Positions 34,264 to 43,357 of a DNA stretch of 56,847 nucleotides are shown piece by piece (position 1 is the stretch's first letter; every line of letters starts with the position of its first letter). The position numbers were made by a program, and so were the translations under genes. The notes under the pieces were generated by a model. The model worked only from the letters and a program-made list of their open reading frames with translations, had not been told where the DNA came from and ran no database searches. Origin of the DNA: Hyphomonas sp. (GTDB lineage Bacteria > Pseudomonadota > Alphaproteobacteria > Caulobacterales > Hyphomonadaceae); the NCBI GenBank assembly GCA_002700305.1, contig PACZ01000049.1, positions 3,759 to 60,605 on the forward strand, read 5' to 3'.

Positions 34264-34974
34264 TCAAATCCAGGATTTGGTCTGGTTCAGAAATCGCGCA
34301 ACAAGCCAGCACAGGATTGCCCAGGCTGTGCCGAAACCCCATCCGGCGATCACATCGCTTGGCCAGTGGACACCAAGAAATACGCGGCTGCAGCCAATTA
34401 GAACAGTCAGCAATAGTGCGCTCGATACGATGAATAGTCTGGCACGCCGGTGGCCTTGCGCGTCTGCGAGCAACAGACCGATCGTGAGATATGCGAGCGC
34501 CGAGCCCGCTGCATGACCGCTTGGAAAGCTCGGGCTTGTGGCATGGGTGAGGTGCTCCACGAGATCGGGCCTCGGACGGTCAAATCCTGCTTTCAGGGCA
34601 GAAACAAGTCCCGTTCCGGACGCAACAGAAAAGACGAGGAACACCGCGGATCGGTACTTGCGTTCAAGAAGGAGATAGAGACTGGAGAGAGTCATCAGGA
34701 GAGTGAGGACTGCGAATCCGCCAAGCGCTGTGATGTCTGACATGGCGTTTGCGAGCCATGTTGGACCAATCGGGTCGGCCGGGTCCGAACGGTTCCGGAG
34801 CGCGAGAAGAAGCCATGTGTCGAGACCATGTTTTTCTCCCTCCATGACGTCTTCTGCAATCGCGCCGAAAACCAGCAATCCACTGATCGCGATGCCGAAC
34901 GCCATCAACGTCTTGAGTTCGATCGGCGATTGCCGGAGACGGCCGATCAGTTCGATTGGTCCCAGACCCCTCAC
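34264..34974 (-). CDS. PAP2-family membrane phosphatase
   Basis: 236 residues with six transmembrane helices and all three acid-phosphatase motifs: KAGFDRPRP, PSFPSGHAA and SRVFLGVHWPSDVIAGW. Such enzymes remove phosphate from lipids such as undecaprenyl diphosphate, phosphatidic acid or lipid A on the periplasmic side. Translation starts at a GTG overlapping the RND pump stop as GTGA, so it is the last gene of the efflux operon. Linkage to ArnT-like enzymes and a two-component system suggests lipid carrier recycling or lipid A editing. Confidence 0.9.
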   Translation of the reverse strand: MRGLGPIELIGRLRQSPIELKTLMAFGIAISGLLVFGAIAEDVMEGEKHGLDTWLLLALRNRSDPADPIGPTWLANAMSDITALGGFAVLTLLMTLSSLYLLLERKYRSAVFLVFSVASGTGLVSALKAGFDRPRPDLVEHLTHATSPSFPSGHAAGSALAYLTIGLLLADAQGHRRARLFIVSSALLLTVLIGCSRVFLGVHWPSDVIAGWGFGTAWAILCWLVARFLNQTKSWI

Positions 34975-37900
34975 GCTACGGCTCTCGACCTGTATGTCAG
35001 GGCGGTATGAACCAGCGGCGCTGCGATCAGCACAAGAGGTGCACCGACAATGAGTCCGGAGATAATTGCGGTTGCCATGGGCGCGAGCAGGGCGGATCCT
35101 TGTCCGAGTTTGAGCGCGAGCGGCGACAAAGCCAATATAGCAATCAGCGCTGACATCATGATCGGTCTGAGGCGTGCCTTGCCGGCTTCGATTCGTGTCT
35201 CGTGGCTTGCCTCATCGCCGTCAATCTCTGCAAAATAGAATACACCCAGCTCAGCAATAATGCCGATGACCATGGTCAATCCCATCATGGCAGAGATATT
35301 GAGTTCCGTGCCTGTCAGCACCAGACCTGTCAGGACGCCTGCAACCGACAAGCCAACCACAGCAAGAATCGATGCGGCTTGGGCAAGACTGCGAAACAGG
35401 AACACAAGCAGCAGACCAGAGAGCAGGAAGGCCGCTGCGAATACGGTCATAAGGTCCGTAAAGGACTTCTGTTGTTCTGCGTAAAGACCACCGAATTCGT
35501 AACGTACGCCGGCTGGCAAAGTCAGGGATCCGATCGATTTGCGGACATCGACCATCGCGGAGCCCATATCCCTTCCTTCAAGGCGGCCGGTGACGGCGGT
35601 CATCGGTTGCAGGTTTTCGCGGCTGGATTGGGCCTGGCCCGAAACAATTTCGACATTTGCGATCCGCTCCAGCGGAACGAGATGTCCGTCAGGCGCACGC
35701 AGCATTAGATCTTCTATTTGCGGGACGCGTTGGCGCAGGTTTTCCGGCGACCAGAGACGAATATTCAGGCTGCGTTGGCCGTCGAGGATCGTGCCGGCGG
35801 AACGTCCTCCGACGAGGGTTTCAAGCTGGGTGCTGACGCTGGCCGGATCCAGTTTTTCTATGGCGAGTGAAGCCGGCTCCAATGTTACCACGAGAGCGTC
35901 TCCGGCTGTGCGGTCAGATTTCTGAACTTCGACAACACCACGGACATTTTCGAGCGCTGCCTGAGCCTGATCCGCTGCGGCGGCCAGCGAGGCAGGATCG
36001 TTGCCAAAGAGTTTGACTTCAATTGGCTGGGGGACGGCCGTAAGGTCTCCGATAAGATCGCCCATCAGCTGGATGGTTTCGATCTGCAGACCCGGGACTG
36101 TTTCGTCGACGCGCTGGCGCACTTCGGACATGACGTCCTCAATGGACCGCCTCGGAAACGGTTTCAGTCGAACAAACATATCGCCTTCATTGGCTTCGGT
36201 GAGGCCGCCGCCGAGCTGGACTCCCGTTCGCCTCGAATAACTTGCAACATCCGGAATGGAACGGATGATATCCTCGACTTGAGTCACCAGACGGTCAGTT
36301 TCAGTCAGGGAAAGCCCCGGTGGGGCGACATAGTCGAGCACGAAGCCGCCTTCATCCATCTGGGGCATAAAGCCGGAGGCGATCCGGTTGGAAGAGAAGG
36401 CACCGGCACTCAGGGCGAGAACCACCAGGACCATTGTGGAGATGCGCGCGTGCCGAAGCAGCGGGGTCATGAGCGCCCCATAAGCACTGGCCAATGCCCT
36501 CAGCCACCCCCCGGCATGCTCGGCACGTTCGGCATCAGACGCGCGGGTCAGGGAGCGTGCCAGGACGGGAACGACACTCATGGCGAAAACCATGGAAAAT
36601 AGCAGGCTGGCTGCCATGGTCACCGCAAGCGCTTTGAAGAACCCTCCCGTCACGCCGGAAAGGAATGCAAGGGGGGTGAAGACGATGATCGTTGCAAGGG
36701 AGGATCCGATCAGGGGACGGATCATTTCGGCTGCTGCTTCGAGAACAGTCTTGGTTCCTTCTGCAAGGCGACGGGCAATATGTTCGAGCATCACGACAAT
36801 ATCATCGACAATCAGGCCGACGGCGGCGGCCATGCCGCCGAGCGTCATGATGTTGAGGCTCTGGCCGAGAGCCATGAGTAAAAGCGCAGTTGAGGCAAGA
36901 ACTGAGGGCAACAAGACGCCGACAACCAGGACGAGCCTGAGGCTACGAAGAAAAAACAGAAGAACCAGCCCTGCGAGGACCGTTCCAATCAGGATAGCGT
37001 CCCGCACACTTCCGGCCGCCGAGACGACCAGATCGGATTGGTCATAGTAGGGTGTAATTCTCAGGTCTTTTGGAAAGGCGGGGCGTTCCCGTGCCAGTGT
37101 GTCCTTGACTGCAGAGGTGAGTGCGAGAGAATTTGCGTCCGGTGCTTGACGGATATTCACAAGAACGGCTGAACGCCCATCAGCGGTCACGCGTGTCCAG
37201 TCCGGCGCGACGGCGAGTTGAACATCCGCGACGTCGGCAACGTCAATAGCGCCGCCACCAGGAAGGCTTTTGAGGACAATCGCACCAATATCTTCTGTGC
37301 CAGTGAGCTGGTCATCGACGATTGTGAGGTAAAGTCGCGACCGATCCTCGAGCCGGCCCGACGCCGAAACTATATTTGAAGCGCTGATTGCTGTTTCGAG
37401 GTCCGACACTGAAAGGCCACGCGCCTGAAGGCGCGCCGGATCAGCAAGGACTTCGTACTCGGCGTCGCGTCCACCCAGAACGGCAACTTCAACAACACCA
37501 TCAAGCGAAGCCAGTAGGGGCCGCAGCGTGTACTGGGCGAAAGTCTTCAATTCGACCTGAGACAGCGTATCAGATGTCAGAGAATAGCCCATGACCGGAA
37601 AAATGGTCGGGTCCATCCGTCGGACGTTGAAGTAGAAGCCCGGGGGCAGGGAAGGCCCGAGGCGGGCCAGTTCGGATTCTGACTGCAGCGCAGCGGTGAC
37701 GATGTCGGCGCCCCAATCGAATGTCACCGACACCTCCGCAGATCCACGGCTCGTCTGGGAGCGGATGTTCCTGACCCCGGGAACAGCTCGCAGTGCATCT
37801 TCAACGGGACGTGTGACGGTGGCCTCCATCTGGTCGACGGGCCTGTCGCCTGCTTCAAGCGAAACGGCGAGTCTCGGAAACTGGATTGTTGGAAACAGGC

Positions 37901-37997
37901 TGACAGGCAGATGGGTCAAAGCAAATGCACCGCCTGCTGTCAGAAGCAGGAAGGCTGCCAGAATAAAGCGAGCCTGCTGATTTAGCCACCGGCTCAT
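34971..37997 (-). CDS. RND-family efflux pump permease
   Basis: 1008 residues. Twelve transmembrane helices with two large periplasmic loops, typical of AcrB/MdtB-type pumps. TM4 keeps the proton-relay Asp pair in GLIVDDIVVMLEHI. It drives export through the adaptor and TolC-like genes upstream. The substrate class cannot be assigned; the sequence looks closer to hydrophobic-compound (HAE) than to heavy-metal (HME) pumps. It overlaps the adaptor by 4 bases (ATGA) and PAP2 by 4 bases. Confidence 0.95.
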   Translation of the reverse strand: MSRWLNQQARFILAAFLLLTAGGAFALTHLPVSLFPTIQFPRLAVSLEAGDRPVDQMEATVTRPVEDALRAVPGVRNIRSQTSRGSAEVSVTFDWGADIVTAALQSESELARLGPSLPPGFYFNVRRMDPTIFPVMGYSLTSDTLSQVELKTFAQYTLRPLLASLDGVVEVAVLGGRDAEYEVLADPARLQARGLSVSDLETAISASNIVSASGRLEDRSRLYLTIVDDQLTGTEDIGAIVLKSLPGGGAIDVADVADVQLAVAPDWTRVTADGRSAVLVNIRQAPDANSLALTSAVKDTLARERPAFPKDLRITPYYDQSDLVVSAAGSVRDAILIGTVLAGLVLLFFLRSLRLVLVVGVLLPSVLASTALLLMALGQSLNIMTLGGMAAAVGLIVDDIVVMLEHIARRLAEGTKTVLEAAAEMIRPLIGSSLATIIVFTPLAFLSGVTGGFFKALAVTMAASLLFSMVFAMSVVPVLARSLTRASDAERAEHAGGWLRALASAYGALMTPLLRHARISTMVLVVLALSAGAFSSNRIASGFMPQMDEGGFVLDYVAPPGLSLTETDRLVTQVEDIIRSIPDVASYSRRTGVQLGGGLTEANEGDMFVRLKPFPRRSIEDVMSEVRQRVDETVPGLQIETIQLMGDLIGDLTAVPQPIEVKLFGNDPASLAAAADQAQAALENVRGVVEVQKSDRTAGDALVVTLEPASLAIEKLDPASVSTQLETLVGGRSAGTILDGQRSLNIRLWSPENLRQRVPQIEDLMLRAPDGHLVPLERIANVEIVSGQAQSSRENLQPMTAVTGRLEGRDMGSAMVDVRKSIGSLTLPAGVRYEFGGLYAEQQKSFTDLMTVFAAAFLLSGLLLVFLFRSLAQAASILAVVGLSVAGVLTGLVLTGTELNISAMMGLTMVIGIIAELGVFYFAEIDGDEASHETRIEAGKARLRPIMMSALIAILALSPLALKLGQGSALLAPMATAIISGLIVGAPLVLIAAPLVHTALTYRSRAVA

Positions 37998-39070
37998 TTG
38001 CTTTCCCCGGTTTGGGCTTGCGTACTTGTCACGTCTGCAGACGTGTCGAGCTTCATACCGTCGGAAAGAATTGCAGCGCCTTCGGTTACAATCAGGTCGC
38101 CCTCGGCAAGACCTGAGATGATCTCTGTCAACTGGCCACTAGTCGCACCGCTCTCGACACGGCGCCGCGCGGCCGTGCCGCCATCATCGACGAAGACATA
38201 GTCGCCTTGCTCGTCGGAGAAAATCGCCTTGCGAGGCGCCAGAATTATGTTCCGCCGGATCTCGGCTGCCGCAGTTGCCCGAATAGCTTCTCCGGGAAGA
38301 AATCCGACGCCGGGGGGGATCGGAACGCGGATCGAAGCCATACGTGTCTGGGGGTCGATGCGAAGATCAACTGCGGCAATCAACGCATCGGCAATGTGAG
38401 TCCCGCCATCAAGCCCTTCAATATGAACCTGTCCGCCCGTCGTCAGGCGTGTTGCATCTTCAAGTTCGAGGTTGATACGAGCCTGGATGGCGTCTGGTTC
38501 GGAAAGTCGGATCAGTCCACTGCCTGCAGGAAGAACATCGCCAACAGACACCAGAATTGCGTCGACAATGCCGCTATCCGGTGCGCCCACATTACTTATT
38601 GCGCCGGCTGTACGAATGAGCGTCTCGGCCTGCGCGGCCAGATCGTTCGCTGTATTCTGCGCGCGTTCGACGTCTGCGTCACTTGCAAGACCATCGGCAC
38701 GAAGGCGCTTCTGGCGGGCGAGTTCGGCTTGTGCGGCGTCGGCGTCTGCACGTGCTTTCGAAAGCCCGAGGCCCGACGCCGACGAAGGCGTCAGACGGAT
38801 GAGATCTGCCCCGCGATCAACGCGTGAACCGGGTTGTACAAGAATATCGGTTACACGGGCCTCGATTTCCGTGGTCAGGACGCGTTGAAGTGCCGGATCA
38901 AACTCGACTGTACCATATCCTGTGACACTGATAGGCAGGTCCCCACGCTGGGCTTTGACGGTAACCACACGGGCGACAGGTTCCGGAACAGGTGGTTCGG
39001 CAGGCTTTGAGCAAGCGGTTGCCATCAATAAGAAGGCGATGGAAAATACGGCAGGAAGTATTTGTTTCAT
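37994..39070 (-). CDS. RND efflux periplasmic adaptor (HlyD/MFP)
   Basis: 358 residues. A lipoprotein signal (LLMATAC, Cys20) anchors it to the inner membrane. The usual adaptor order follows: a lipoyl half (GYGTVEFDPALQRVLTTEIEARVTDILVQPGSRVDRGADLIRL), an alpha-hairpin (about 105-150), the second lipoyl half (GAPDSGIVDAILVSVGDVLPAGSGLIRL) and beta-barrel domains. It joins the pump to the outer-membrane channel. Overlaps with both neighbours show tight coupling. Confidence 0.93.
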   Translation of the reverse strand: MKQILPAVFSIAFLLMATACSKPAEPPVPEPVARVVTVKAQRGDLPISVTGYGTVEFDPALQRVLTTEIEARVTDILVQPGSRVDRGADLIRLTPSSASGLGLSKARADADAAQAELARQKRLRADGLASDADVERAQNTANDLAAQAETLIRTAGAISNVGAPDSGIVDAILVSVGDVLPAGSGLIRLSEPDAIQARINLELEDATRLTTGGQVHIEGLDGGTHIADALIAAVDLRIDPQTRMASIRVPIPPGVGFLPGEAIRATAAAEIRRNIILAPRKAIFSDEQGDYVFVDDGGTAARRRVESGATSGQLTEIISGLAEGDLIVTEGAAILSDGMKLDTSADVTSTQAQTGESK

Positions 39071-40374
39071 TAGAATGTATCCAAAGGGCGGCCGGTTGCT
39101 GTTTCTAGCGCAATCGCGGCTTCCGCTGCCGCAAGTGAAAGCGTGTCAGCCAGAATTTCCTTGTCGAGCGCTGTGAGTCGTGTCGCGGCTGCGGAAGTAT
39201 CGGAAATGTCACCACGGTTCGCAGCCGCCGCGGCACGATCGGCCTGGTCCGATATTCCTGCCAGGTCCCGGGCTACGTCTGAGTACTGACGATTTGCGAT
39301 TTCGTGCGCAGTCAGGGCAGCCCCAATGTCAGCGCGAACGGTTTCGCAGCGGGCGCGATACTGCGTCTCAAGGACGGTCCGACTGGCCTTGGCAATAGCA
39401 AGTTCTCCGCGCGCCCGGTTCCAGACAGGTAATGTAAATGTCACGGCTGGCCCGAGGGTCCGGATGCTGCCTGTATCGCGACCGGCATTCAGTGAAATGG
39501 ATGGCAGTGGGAAGCGTGAGGCATCAGCCACCGAAATACCTGCATTCGATGCGCGCAGACCATCGCGAAGGCCTTGGAGATCTGAGCGATATTCAAGTGC
39601 CGCCTCGAAGAGTTTATTGCCAGACCAGTCCTTGCCGCTCATGGAGGCGGGAGGCTCGACGGCGACGAATTCACCCGGAGCAATGCCGAGCAGGCGATTC
39701 AGATCGAGCCGTGCCGAGGCCAACTGGTTTTCCGCCGAGCGGTCACGATCGGACGCATCGGCAGCGGCAAGTCTCCTTGCATCCACTTCAATGGCGGCTA
39801 TGTCACCTCGGGATGCGGCTGCGATGGCGCGCCGGAGATCTGAATCTGCAAGACTGCGATATTCTGCTGTCTTGAGTTTAATCGTGTCGAGCCAGGCAAT
39901 CCGGGTCGCCAGGAGTTTTGCATTCTGCCGCGTCAACCATTCCGCCCAAAGTATATCTTTGCGGATGCCAGATGCCTGTGCTTCGGCCGCTTCGATCCGG
40001 CCTGGCCGCGTGGAGAGGGCCGCGAGGTCCAGACCGAGTGAAGCAGCAAGTGCCGTGACTTCATGTGCGCCGTTCAGCGGAAAATCAGCGCCCAGGCTGA
40101 TAGCAGGATCTGGAAGCAGACCGGCTGCGAAGACCTGAGCATCCGCCAAACCCGCTTCCGTACGCATCGCAACCAGATCAGGATTGTTTAAGACGGCCAT
40201 GTCGGCGAGGGTGCCCGTCTTGAGCGGTGATAACAGATCGATACCTGATCCTTCTTCTGTCGTCTGGGCAAGAGACCGGCCGGTCAATGAAATATCAGGC
40301 ACAACATAGGGAGTTGGATGTGCTACGCAGGCGGCAGCCATGAGCATGATCGGTGCGGCAATGACGCGTTTCAT
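39070..40374 (-). CDS. TolC-family outer-membrane efflux protein
   Basis: 434 residues. An outer-membrane lipoprotein-type signal (MLMAAAC) precedes two OEP repeats rich in Ala, Leu, Asp and Arg heptads. The region AGRDTGSIRTLGPAVTFTLPVWNRARGELAIAKASR is the classic OEP turn. It forms the outer-membrane channel for the pump encoded downstream. The start overlaps the kinase stop as ATGA, and its stop overlaps the adaptor start by one base. Confidence 0.92.
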   Translation of the reverse strand: MKRVIAAPIMLMAAACVAHPTPYVVPDISLTGRSLAQTTEEGSGIDLLSPLKTGTLADMAVLNNPDLVAMRTEAGLADAQVFAAGLLPDPAISLGADFPLNGAHEVTALAASLGLDLAALSTRPGRIEAAEAQASGIRKDILWAEWLTRQNAKLLATRIAWLDTIKLKTAEYRSLADSDLRRAIAAASRGDIAAIEVDARRLAAADASDRDRSAENQLASARLDLNRLLGIAPGEFVAVEPPASMSGKDWSGNKLFEAALEYRSDLQGLRDGLRASNAGISVADASRFPLPSISLNAGRDTGSIRTLGPAVTFTLPVWNRARGELAIAKASRTVLETQYRARCETVRADIGAALTAHEIANRQYSDVARDLAGISDQADRAAAAANRGDISDTSAAATRLTALDKEILADTLSLAAAEAAIALETATGRPLDTF

Positions 40375-41783
40375 TGATGTCCCCCAATTTCCTTAAGTGC
40401 GAATTCGAACTTCGGAAAGCGCACGGTGATTCGCAGACCGGGTCTGGCATCGCCAAAAACCATTTCGGCATTGTGCAGCCTGGCGATTGCGTTCGAAAGT
40501 GAGAGCCCAAGGCCGCTTCCGCCTGAGGTTCTCGATTTTTCAAGCCTGTAAAAGCGGCCGACGACCCGATCATACTCTTCAGCAGGGATGCCGGGGCCGT
40601 CGTCTGTCACTGCCATCGTAACTGTTTCGCCATCACGATCAATATTGATACTAATCCGTGCGCCCTTGCCAGCATGCCGGATAGCGTTCTCGATGAGATT
40701 TGCAAAGAGCTGCGTCAGAAGCTCACGATCACCAAAAACCAATTTGGAATCACGTCCCGCGGGTTCGACAAGTGTGAGTGATTGCCCGGAGTCTTCGGCG
40801 ACCGCCTCATAGGCATCCCTGAGGCTGGATGCAATTTCATCGAGTGACAGAGCCTGAAAGCGCGCCCGCCGCGCACCAGCTTCAATCTGGGAGATCCGGA
40901 GGAGCGCGTCGAAGGTGCGCGTTATCCGTTTGGCTTCGTCGAGAGAGGCGCTCGCCTTTTCCTCCAATTCGGGCGTGTCAGTCAGACCGTCGCGCAGGGT
41001 CTCAAGTTGAATCGTCAGTCGATTGATGGGGGTCCGTAAATCATGCGCAATGTCGACGCTGACTTGGCGAATGGCTTCAACCGTCGTGGCGAGCCGCTCG
41101 AGGGCAGCATTTATCTTTGTCGACAAACGCGAGAGATCGTCGCTGTCGCCGCTCGTAGCGATGCGAGAATCGAGATCGCCGTCAGCTACCGCGCGAAGGG
41201 TCAGGTCTATGGTGTCTATGCGCATCTGAGCACGCCGGGCGAGCAGCAAGGCAATCAGACCAGCAAATATTGCAGACAGGAGGGTCGCCGTAACAAAGAC
41301 CGCCAGGACCGTTTCACTGATAGCGTCACTTTCCTCATAACTTTGGCCGACGATCATGTGGAGCGCGCCGATGGGAATGAGGGTCAGGTAATATGTATCA
41401 GCATCATCCCGGCCGATCTGGCCACCGCGATAATCTCCTGTCGCCAGAGCGCCCGGCGATGTCAGGTGTTGACCAGCGATGTACGTTCCGTCCCTGGTTC
41501 CCAGCCAGAGGATCTGATCTTCAGGATCGACAGTTTTGGAACGCGAATTCAGAGCGGCGATCAGCCCTTCCTCATCCGAGCGCTCATATATATCCTGCAG
41601 TTCCAGCGCCATCAGGCGAGTACCCGACTGGATCCGCGACTCAAGGTCTCTGCTCACGAGATGATAGGCAATCGCACCGGCAGCCAGATAGACTGCAAAA
41701 ACGATTGCCAGCACGATTGCGGCAAGCCGTACATGCGAGCTTCGAAGGAGATCATTCCGGTGCACGAAGGGTGTACCCGACAT
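40371..41783 (-). CDS. sensor histidine kinase (HAMP, HisKA, HATPase)
   Basis: About 470 residues. Two transmembrane helices enclose a periplasmic sensor of about 120 residues, followed by HAMP, the phospho-acceptor box DIAHDLRTPINRL, and an ATPase domain with NLIENAIRHAGKGA, VTDDGPGIPAEEY and GGSGLGLSLSNAIARLH. Start uncertain: ATG at 41783 or GTG at 41765, both overlapping the response regulator gene; the frame is open to 41858. It partners the regulator directly upstream and is encoded inside the efflux operon, so the pump probably feeds back on its own sensor. Confidence 0.93.
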   Translation of the reverse strand: MSGTPFVHRNDLLRSSHVRLAAIVLAIVFAVYLAAGAIAYHLVSRDLESRIQSGTRLMALELQDIYERSDEEGLIAALNSRSKTVDPEDQILWLGTRDGTYIAGQHLTSPGALATGDYRGGQIGRDDADTYYLTLIPIGALHMIVGQSYEESDAISETVLAVFVTATLLSAIFAGLIALLLARRAQMRIDTIDLTLRAVADGDLDSRIATSGDSDDLSRLSTKINAALERLATTVEAIRQVSVDIAHDLRTPINRLTIQLETLRDGLTDTPELEEKASASLDEAKRITRTFDALLRISQIEAGARRARFQALSLDEIASSLRDAYEAVAEDSGQSLTLVEPAGRDSKLVFGDRELLTQLFANLIENAIRHAGKGARISINIDRDGETVTMAVTDDGPGIPAEEYDRVVGRFYRLEKSRTSGGSGLGLSLSNAIARLHNAEMVFGDARPGLRITVRFPKFEFALKEIGGHQ

Positions 41784-42429
41784 TCTTGATTGTGTGCAGG
41801 AGCGGTATGGTGAATGGCTTGTCGATCTTTGACCGCAGACGACTGATATGGGTCTCAACGACAGTCGTCTGAGGATCGAAATGGAAATCCCAGACCTGTT
41901 CCAGAAGCATTGTCCTGGAAAGGACCCTGCCTTCAGCCCGCATGAAATATTCGAGGAGCTGGAACTCTCTGGTCAACAACTCGATTGGCTGGCCTGCGCG
42001 CGATACCTTCCTGCGCACGAGGTCCATTTCCAGATCGCCGACGATCAGTCTGGTTTGCTCCACTGCCTGAGCAGGCCGCCGACCGATTGCGCCAAGTCGG
42101 GCAGATAGTTCGGACAAGGCGAATGGCTTGGTCAGGTAGTCGTCCGCTCCCGCTTCGAGCCCTTCGACCCGATCATCCACACCGCCAATTGCGGTGAGAA
42201 AGATAACGGGCGTCATGACCTTTGCAGCCCGCATGGCCTTAAGAATAGAGAGTCCATCCATGCCCGGAAGCATCCGATCGAGGATCGCGGCGTCATATGA
42301 GCCACGAAGGGCAAGCGCGAGACCGTCCACGCCGTCGGCAATATCGTCGACAACATGTCCGGCACCGCGCAGACCCGAAATCACGTAGTCACGGGTTACC
42401 TTGTCATCCTCGACCAGAAGCAATTTCAT
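41752..42429 (-). CDS. OmpR-family response regulator
   Basis: 225 residues. The receiver domain has acidic pocket EDD (7-9), phosphorylation site Asp51 (AAILDRMLPGMDGL), a switch Thr in VIFLTA and Lys in DYLTKPF. A winged-helix DNA-binding domain follows from about 130, with ELLTREFQLLEYFMRAEGRVLSRTMLLEQVWDFHFDPQTTVVETHISRLRSKID. AAGGATGC precedes the ATG. It probably controls this operon, and the motif at 42870-42887 upstream of PepSY is a candidate site. Confidence 0.94.
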   Translation of the reverse strand: MKLLLVEDDKVTRDYVISGLRGAGHVVDDIADGVDGLALALRGSYDAAILDRMLPGMDGLSILKAMRAAKVMTPVIFLTAIGGVDDRVEGLEAGADDYLTKPFALSELSARLGAIGRRPAQAVEQTRLIVGDLEMDLVRRKVSRAGQPIELLTREFQLLEYFMRAEGRVLSRTMLLEQVWDFHFDPQTTVVETHISRLRSKIDKPFTIPLLHTIKNVGYTLRAPE

Positions 42430-42461
42430 TCAGCATCCTTCGAACTGAACATCAGAGACGT

Positions 42462-42791
42462 TCAGTCGTCTTCCTCTTCCTCTTCGGTTTTAAGTATGGT
42501 GCCGGTCGTTGGATCGACAATAACTTCGAGTTCGCTGTTGTCAGGCATGAGGACTTCGACTGCGTAGATCCAGTTGCCATTTTCATTTTCAAACTTGCCC
42601 GACATGGCTCTCCCCTCCGCAAAGTCTTCGGCTACACGGACGGCATCTCCCAGTGAAATGGTTGCCGTCAGAAAGGCAGAGTCTTCGTCATGTGACCCGT
42701 CGTATTCCCGGTCTTCTTCTGCGTAGCTCGCACCCGCGCCAGAGAAAATGAGGAGCGCAATTGCAACGATCTTTATTGGATAGGGTTTCAT
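42462..42791 (-). CDS. PepSY-domain periplasmic protein
   Basis: 109 residues. A signal peptide (through ASYAEE) is followed by a PepSY domain: TISLGDAVRVAEDFAEGRAMSGKFENENGNWIYAVEVLMPDNSELEVIVDPTTGTILKTEEEEEDD. The tail is strongly acidic. PepSY proteins next to OmpR-type two-component systems are common and may modulate the sensor or bind cations. It leads the seven-gene operon, with 32 bases to the regulator. Confidence 0.9.
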   Translation of the reverse strand: MKPYPIKIVAIALLIFSGAGASYAEEDREYDGSHDEDSAFLTATISLGDAVRVAEDFAEGRAMSGKFENENGNWIYAVEVLMPDNSELEVIVDPTTGTILKTEEEEEDD

Positions 42792-43189
42792 GGCTTGGTT
42801 CCAATATTGTTAAGGCTCGCCCCCTCTTCTTGGCGCTTAGCATTTAGATCTGACATTTATTCTTCAGGCACTATACATCTCTGTAAACCGCCAGTTCGTC
42901 TAACTATTGAGACTTCAGGTTTGCTTCATCGGGCTGGCGGGGCGGCTCAATTTCCATCAATAGCCGCGTGCTGATCATACTGCATTTCATCATTCTGGCC
43001 CGCGCACACTCAAGGTCTGGCCGGTCCGCCACTTGCGGAAAACTGTTGGCGATACTTGTCCGTCCCATCATTCCCGATGTTGGCCATCAGTGGCGGCACT
43101 TTTCTAGCTGGTTTCTAGCTGGACGGGGTGCTCGCTCCATTCTCCATCAGAGGGCGGGCTTTAGTGCATTGAATAAATGAGGAATAATA
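42792..43189. other. intergenic region: efflux-operon promoter and island edge
   Basis: About 400 bases between PepSY and the tRNA gene. Its left part contains the shared TAC-N6-GTA motif (42874-42885). Its right part (43098-43189) is the flank that is repeated, degenerate, at 21981-22061. No gene is visible. ACTTTTCTAGCTGG is followed by a second TTTCTAGCTGG, a small tandem duplication (43098-43122). Confidence 0.5.
42870..42887 (-). promoter_or_regulatory. shared TAC-N6-GTA motif upstream of the efflux operon
   Basis: On the minus strand TACAGAGATGTATAGTGC lies about 80 bases before the PepSY start. It fits the pattern seen before both membrane LuxR genes (TACAnAnnnGTATnnTGC). The common element suggests one regulator acts on the operon and on both regulators. 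Confidence 0.45.
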
Positions 43190-43263
43190 TGGAGCGGGTG
43201 AAGGGAATCGAACCCTCGTCGTCAGCTTGGGAAGCTGCTGCTCTACCATTGAGCTACACCCGC
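43190..43263 (-). tRNA. tRNA-Gly (anticodon CCC)
   Basis: 74 bases on the minus strand. Acceptor stem GCGGGTG pairs with CACCCGC, then discriminator T and an encoded CCA. D arm GCTC/GAGC, anticodon stem CAGC/GCTG with loop TTCCCAA (anticodon CCC), and T arm GAGGG-TTCGATT-CCCTT are all present. Its 3' end faces the island, and a partial copy of that end lies at 22062-22105, so this gene is the likely integration target. Confidence 0.95.
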
Positions 43264-43357
43264 GAAGGTTCCGGTATTTGATCCGCTTTTTCCGCCAGCG
43301 CAAGAGGGCTGGGCATGCCGCTGGCGCCCGGCGGCGGAAGCGGTTAGAAGGCGGGCC

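Noticed and set aside
43264-43357. fluoride riboswitch before crcB
   Set aside because: I found neither the conserved pseudoknot sequences nor the typical leader; the segment is short and G+C-rich.
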